DNA from: Prochlorococcus marinus str. MIT 9215
GTDB taxonomy: Bacteria > Cyanobacteriota > Cyanobacteriia > PCC-6307 > Cyanobiaceae
NCBI GenBank assembly: GCA_949486985.1
Contig: CATBLW010000242.1
Coordinates: 1 to 8,500 of the forward strand
Direction of reading: 5' to 3'
DNA: 8,500 bases
The position numbers and the translations under genes were made by a program. Positions 6,677 through 8,500 of the stretch are shown here, in pieces. Below the pieces are notes generated by a model, which saw only the letters and a program-made list of their open reading frames with translations, ran no database searches and had not been told where the DNA came from. Position 1 is the first letter of the stretch. The number at the start of each line of letters is the position of its first letter.

Positions 6677-6697
6677 TTTTAAAGACTTTTTAAAGAC
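6677..6697. repeat. Direct repeat TTTTAAAGAC, two copies, 11-bp period
   Basis: Two identical 10-base copies (6677-6686 and 6688-6697) are separated by one T, so their centres are about one helical turn apart. They lie about 145 bases upstream of the first operon gene and just past the antiporter terminator. The spacing suits a protein binding one face of the DNA, which makes an operator possible; chance in an AT-rich stretch is the alternative. Confidence 0.4.
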
Positions 6698-6713
6698 GAT
6701 CCCAATGCAGTCC

Positions 6714-6756
6714 TAAAGAAATCCCTTGCCGCTCCCAAGCTCATCTCGGGAGCGGC
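6714..6756 (-). terminator. Rho-independent terminator of the antiporter gene
   Basis: GCCGCTCCC (6728-6736) and GGGAGCGGC (6748-6756) form a perfect 9-bp stem with an 11-base loop. On the minus strand the stem is followed by AAGGGATTTCTTT, a modest and interrupted U-tract. It lies about 130 bases past the antiporter stop and before the operon's likely promoter, so it would separate the two transcription units. Confidence 0.5.
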
Positions 6757-6795
6757 TATGCCTGCTAATAGGCCTGAATCTGGCTGTATCCCTGA

Positions 6796-6853
6796 CTTGA
6801 GTTCGCTGACTTGAGTTCCCTCTGTCTTGAGTTCGCTGTCTTGAGTGGCTCCG
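6796..6853. repeat. Short tandem repeat, CTTGAGTTCGCTGA-type units
   Basis: Four consecutive units start with CTTGAG at 6796, 6810, 6826 and 6840, with periods of 14, 16 and 14 bases. Units 1 and 3 are nearly identical (CTTGAGTTCGCTGA and CTTGAGTTCGCTGT), while units 2 and 4 diverge after the first seven to nine bases. A degenerate GTTTGAGTTGAGTTG follows to 6868. It lies between the antiporter stop and its terminator, so it would be in the 3' untranslated RNA. Low-copy slippage is the simplest explanation. Confidence 0.6.
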
Positions 6854-6887
6854 GTTTGAGTTGAGTTGCGCTGGAGAAGGTTTTCGC

Positions 6888-7994
6888 TCAGCTCTGTTGT
6901 TCCAGTTTCTTTCGGCGTAGATGGCGCCAGTAGCGAGCAGATTGAATGGCAAAGGTCACCATGACAGCCGGCAGCACAAGGCAAAGCATGAACAGGCGGA
7001 ACTCGTCTTGCCAGTTCGGCAAGGTGTGCGGCAGCACCTGATCGATGACATAAAACACATAGAGCCCCAAGAGGATGCCGCCTTCCAGGCGGCTGATTCG
7101 ACCTTTGGTCCAGAAAATTGGTACACAAGCCAGGGTGGTGAGCACCATCACAGGCATGTCGCGGGCGATGAGGACATTGTCGACTTGAAGCCCCGTGCCG
7201 CCAGAGAACACCGCACAGCTGCCAAGCACCAGCAGTTGATTCAGCAAGCTGCTGCCCACAACGTTGCCAATGGCGAGGTCTGTTCGGCCACGGATGGCAG
7301 CCACCAATGAGGTGATCAGCTCTGGCATGGAGGTGCCGGCAGACACGATTGTCAGACCGATCACAACCTGGCTGACGCCAAGCAGGACGGCCGCACTTGT
7401 TGCTCCTTTGACGAGCAGGTTCGATCCCAGGCCAAGCAGCACGATGCCTGCGGCCAAGCGCAGGATGGCCCTTATCCAGCCGCCATTGGCGGCTTGGCTG
7501 TTGATTTCTGGTTCAGCATCTTCCATCCCTTCTGGCTCTTCTCGTGCCGTGCGGATTTCCCACATCGAGTTGATCAATAGGGCGATCCAGAGGGCCAGTC
7601 CTGATTGCCAGGTGACACGGCCGGCTGAGGCCATTCCCCAAACGGCGGCCGAAACAGCAAGCAGCAGGGGAACATCCCTACGAACCAAGCGACTTTCCAC
7701 CTTGAGGGGTAAAACCAGGGCGCTACAACCGAGCACCACCATCACATTGAAAATATTGCTGCCCACCACATTGCTAACAGCAAGGGTGTCTGAACCACTG
7801 ATTATTGAGCTCACGCCCACAAATAGCTCGGGTGCACTCGTTCCCAGTGACACCACTGTGAGGCCGATGACCAGCTGAGGAATACCGAGAATCAGTGCAA
7901 GGGCTACCGAGCCCTGGACAAACAGATCACCGCCCAAGAACAACAGGCCGATCCCAATCAGGACTTCCAGAGCCGATTCAAGGAATGGCGGCAT
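6888..7994 (-). CDS. Calcium/cation antiporter (CaCA family, YrbG-like)
   Basis: A 368-residue inner-membrane protein with about ten helices in two inverted halves. The two alpha repeats that define the family are clear: GTSAPEL (51-57) with SNVVGSNIFN (74-83), and GTSMPEL (220-226) with GNVVGSSLLN (243-252). E56 and E225 are the ion-binding glutamates. A short acidic loop (about 151-164, EEPEGMEDAEPE) joins the halves, and a basic tail (353-364) ends the protein. The family exchanges Ca2+ for Na+ or H+. Small departures from the usual motif are S74 for Gly in repeat 1 and S249 for Asn in repeat 2; the key glutamates are intact. It appears to be the gene labelled ecm27 in picocyanobacterial annotations (from memory). 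It diverges from pyrC and is closed by its own hairpin, so it is probably not co-transcribed with the oxidase genes. Its GC content looks higher than theirs. Confidence 0.92.
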   Translation of the reverse strand: MPPFLESALEVLIGIGLLFLGGDLFVQGSVALALILGIPQLVIGLTVVSLGTSAPELFVGVSSIISGSDTLAVSNVVGSNIFNVMVVLGCSALVLPLKVESRLVRRDVPLLLAVSAAVWGMASAGRVTWQSGLALWIALLINSMWEIRTAREEPEGMEDAEPEINSQAANGGWIRAILRLAAGIVLLGLGSNLLVKGATSAAVLLGVSQVVIGLTIVSAGTSMPELITSLVAAIRGRTDLAIGNVVGSSLLNQLLVLGSCAVFSGGTGLQVDNVLIARDMPVMVLTTLACVPIFWTKGRISRLEGGILLGLYVFYVIDQVLPHTLPNWQDEFRLFMLCLVLPAVMVTFAIQSARYWRHLRRKKLEQQS

Positions 7995-8153
7995 TGGAGT
8001 CGAACGGATTAAACCAATTCTGCCTTTGTGGCCAATTTCAAACCGGTTCGCTCAACTCTCCGTTGCTTTGGAGTGGCCAAGGCCATCGCACCAGCTCACA
8101 ATGGCTTTGGCTTTGAGGACGTTGATGGCATCTTCACGCCTGAGTAGTGGTTG
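7995..8153. other. Divergent intergenic region, antiporter and pyrC
   Basis: These 159 bases must hold the start signals of both diverging genes. I see no convincing -35/-10 pair, tRNA or riboswitch. A 17-codon plus-strand frame (8101-8154) ends TGATG over the pyrC start, but it has no ribosome-binding site. Confidence 0.45.
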
Positions 8154-8500
8154 ATGGTTTTGGATCCTTCGTTCTCTCAACTCAAATTGCGTCAACCAGA
8201 CGATTGGCACGTTCATCTCAGGGATGAAGACATGCTTCGCGCTGTGGTGGGGAGCACGGCGCGAGTGTTTCGTCGCGCCATCGTGATGCCCAATCTCAGG
8301 CCGCCGATCACCAGCGTGGAGGCGGCAGAGGCCTACAGAAGCAGGATTCTTGAGGCCATTCCAGAAGGCTTGGCCTTTACTCCTTTAATGACGGCTTTCC
8401 TGACGGATGCGCTGGCGGCAAAGGAGTTGGAGCGTGGTCATCGTCAAGGTGTTTTTACTGCTGCAAAGCTTTATCCGGCCCATGCCACCACCAATTCGGC
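8154..8500 (+). CDS. pyrC: Dihydroorotase, N-terminal part (3'-truncated by window edge)
   Basis: 115 complete codons of the single-domain PyrC-type dihydroorotase, which interconverts carbamoyl-aspartate and dihydroorotate in pyrimidine synthesis in the cytoplasm. DDWHVHLRD (16-24) carries the zinc-binding H19 and H21 and substrate-contacting R23. VMPNLRPP (44-51) holds the substrate-binding Asn. K105 in AAKLYPA is the lysine that is carbamylated to bridge the two zinc ions. The segment after it reads HATTNS, with H110 where Gly or Asn is more usual. ATG 8154 is chosen because an in-frame TAG lies at 8145-8147; only TTG 8151 competes. No strong ribosome-binding site is visible. The remaining two thirds of the enzyme, with the other zinc histidines and the catalytic Asp, lie outside the window. 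It diverges from the antiporter gene. Confidence 0.96.
   Translation, partial: MVLDPSFSQLKLRQPDDWHVHLRDEDMLRAVVGSTARVFRRAIVMPNLRPPITSVEAAEAYRSRILEAIPEGLAFTPLMTAFLTDALAAKELERGHRQGVFTAAKLYPAHATTNS

Larger units (their letters stand above)
6534..6887. other. Spacer between antiporter and oxidase operon
   Basis: This 354-base gap has the antiporter's 3' side on the right and the operon's start on the left, both genes on the minus strand. From right to left it holds a CTTGAG tandem repeat (6796-6853), a GC-rich hairpin terminator (6714-6756), an 11-bp-period direct repeat of TTTTAAAGAC (6677-6697) and an AT-rich patch near 6560-6590 that may carry the operon promoter. Minus-strand open frames running into it from the antiporter overlap that gene out of frame and show no family resemblance. 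I see no RNA gene. Confidence 0.6.

Noticed and set aside
444..6829. CTTGAG near both ends of the operon as possible flanking insertion repeats.
   Set aside because: The same hexamer also occurs inside the operon (near 1299, 2490 and 2581), so it is too common to mark an insertion boundary.
6679..7128. Minus-strand open frame of 149 codons overlapping the antiporter end and running through the CTTGAG repeat (repeated Ser-Glu-Leu-Lys in translation).
   Set aside because: It overlaps the clear antiporter gene out of frame for about 240 bases, begins inside it, and its only regularity comes from the DNA repeat. No family resemblance and no ribosome-binding site.
7264..7878. Plus-strand open frame of 204 codons opposite the antiporter.
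   Set aside because: It is antisense to a well-supported gene and low-complexity (S/T/A/P/R-rich), as expected from the reverse complement of GC-rich membrane-protein codons.
8000..8100. Possible tRNA fragment (GGTTCG near 8045) in the divergent spacer.
   Set aside because: No acceptor stem, anticodon arm or matching T-arm could be built around it.
8101..8154. 17-codon upstream frame ending TGATG on the pyrC start, a possible leader peptide.
   Set aside because: No ribosome-binding site and no attenuator-like structure; the overlap can easily arise by chance.
1..8500. CRISPR array, insertion sequence, integrase or phage genes.
   Set aside because: No regularly spaced repeats with unique spacers, no transposase or integrase motifs, and no terminal inverted repeats with target duplications were seen; the CTTGAG repeat is too short and has no spacers.

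Overview
The window looks like part of a marine picocyanobacterial chromosome (marine Synechococcus or a low-light, higher-GC Prochlorococcus). This rests on recognising the protein types and on the outer gene set gor / CaCA exchanger / pyrC, which I recall as neighbours in these genomes; no database search was possible.

Layout. Positions 1-318 (+) hold the C-terminal end of glutathione reductase. Positions 319-575 are an AT-rich gap between convergent genes. Positions 576-6533 (all -) form one tightly packed six-gene operon. In transcription order it reads: two small DUF2231-type membrane proteins, cytochrome oxidase subunits II (ctaC), I (ctaD) and III (ctaE), and a GMC-family flavoprotein. 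The first three genes are joined by 4-base ATGA overlaps, ctaC-ctaD and ctaD-ctaE gaps are 5 and 3 bases, and the flavoprotein follows after 42 bases. Positions 6534-6887 are a gap with an 11-bp-period direct repeat, a hairpin terminator and a short CTTGAG tandem repeat. Positions 6888-7994 (-) encode a Ca2+/cation antiporter. Positions 8154-8500 (+) hold the start of pyrC (dihydroorotase). The antiporter and pyrC look visibly more GC-rich than the operon.

How the genes work together. Subunit I keeps every haem and CuB ligand, so it should still reduce O2. Subunit II has lost five of the six CuA-site residues, and subunit I has lost the His-Asp pair of the Mg site that sits under CuA. This is the signature of the cyanobacterial 'alternative respiratory terminal oxidase' (ARTO), whose electron donor is not firmly settled and which has been linked to quinol oxidation and to surface iron reduction. 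The two histidine-bearing DUF2231 proteins, translationally coupled to subunit II, are the best candidates in the locus for a replacement electron-entry or assembly module. The terminal GMC flavoprotein keeps its FAD fold but lacks both residues of the usual catalytic His-Asn pair. Read together, the operon encodes an oxidase with its normal electron entry removed, packaged with two uncharacterised membrane proteins and an atypical flavoprotein. That combination is the most interesting content of the window.
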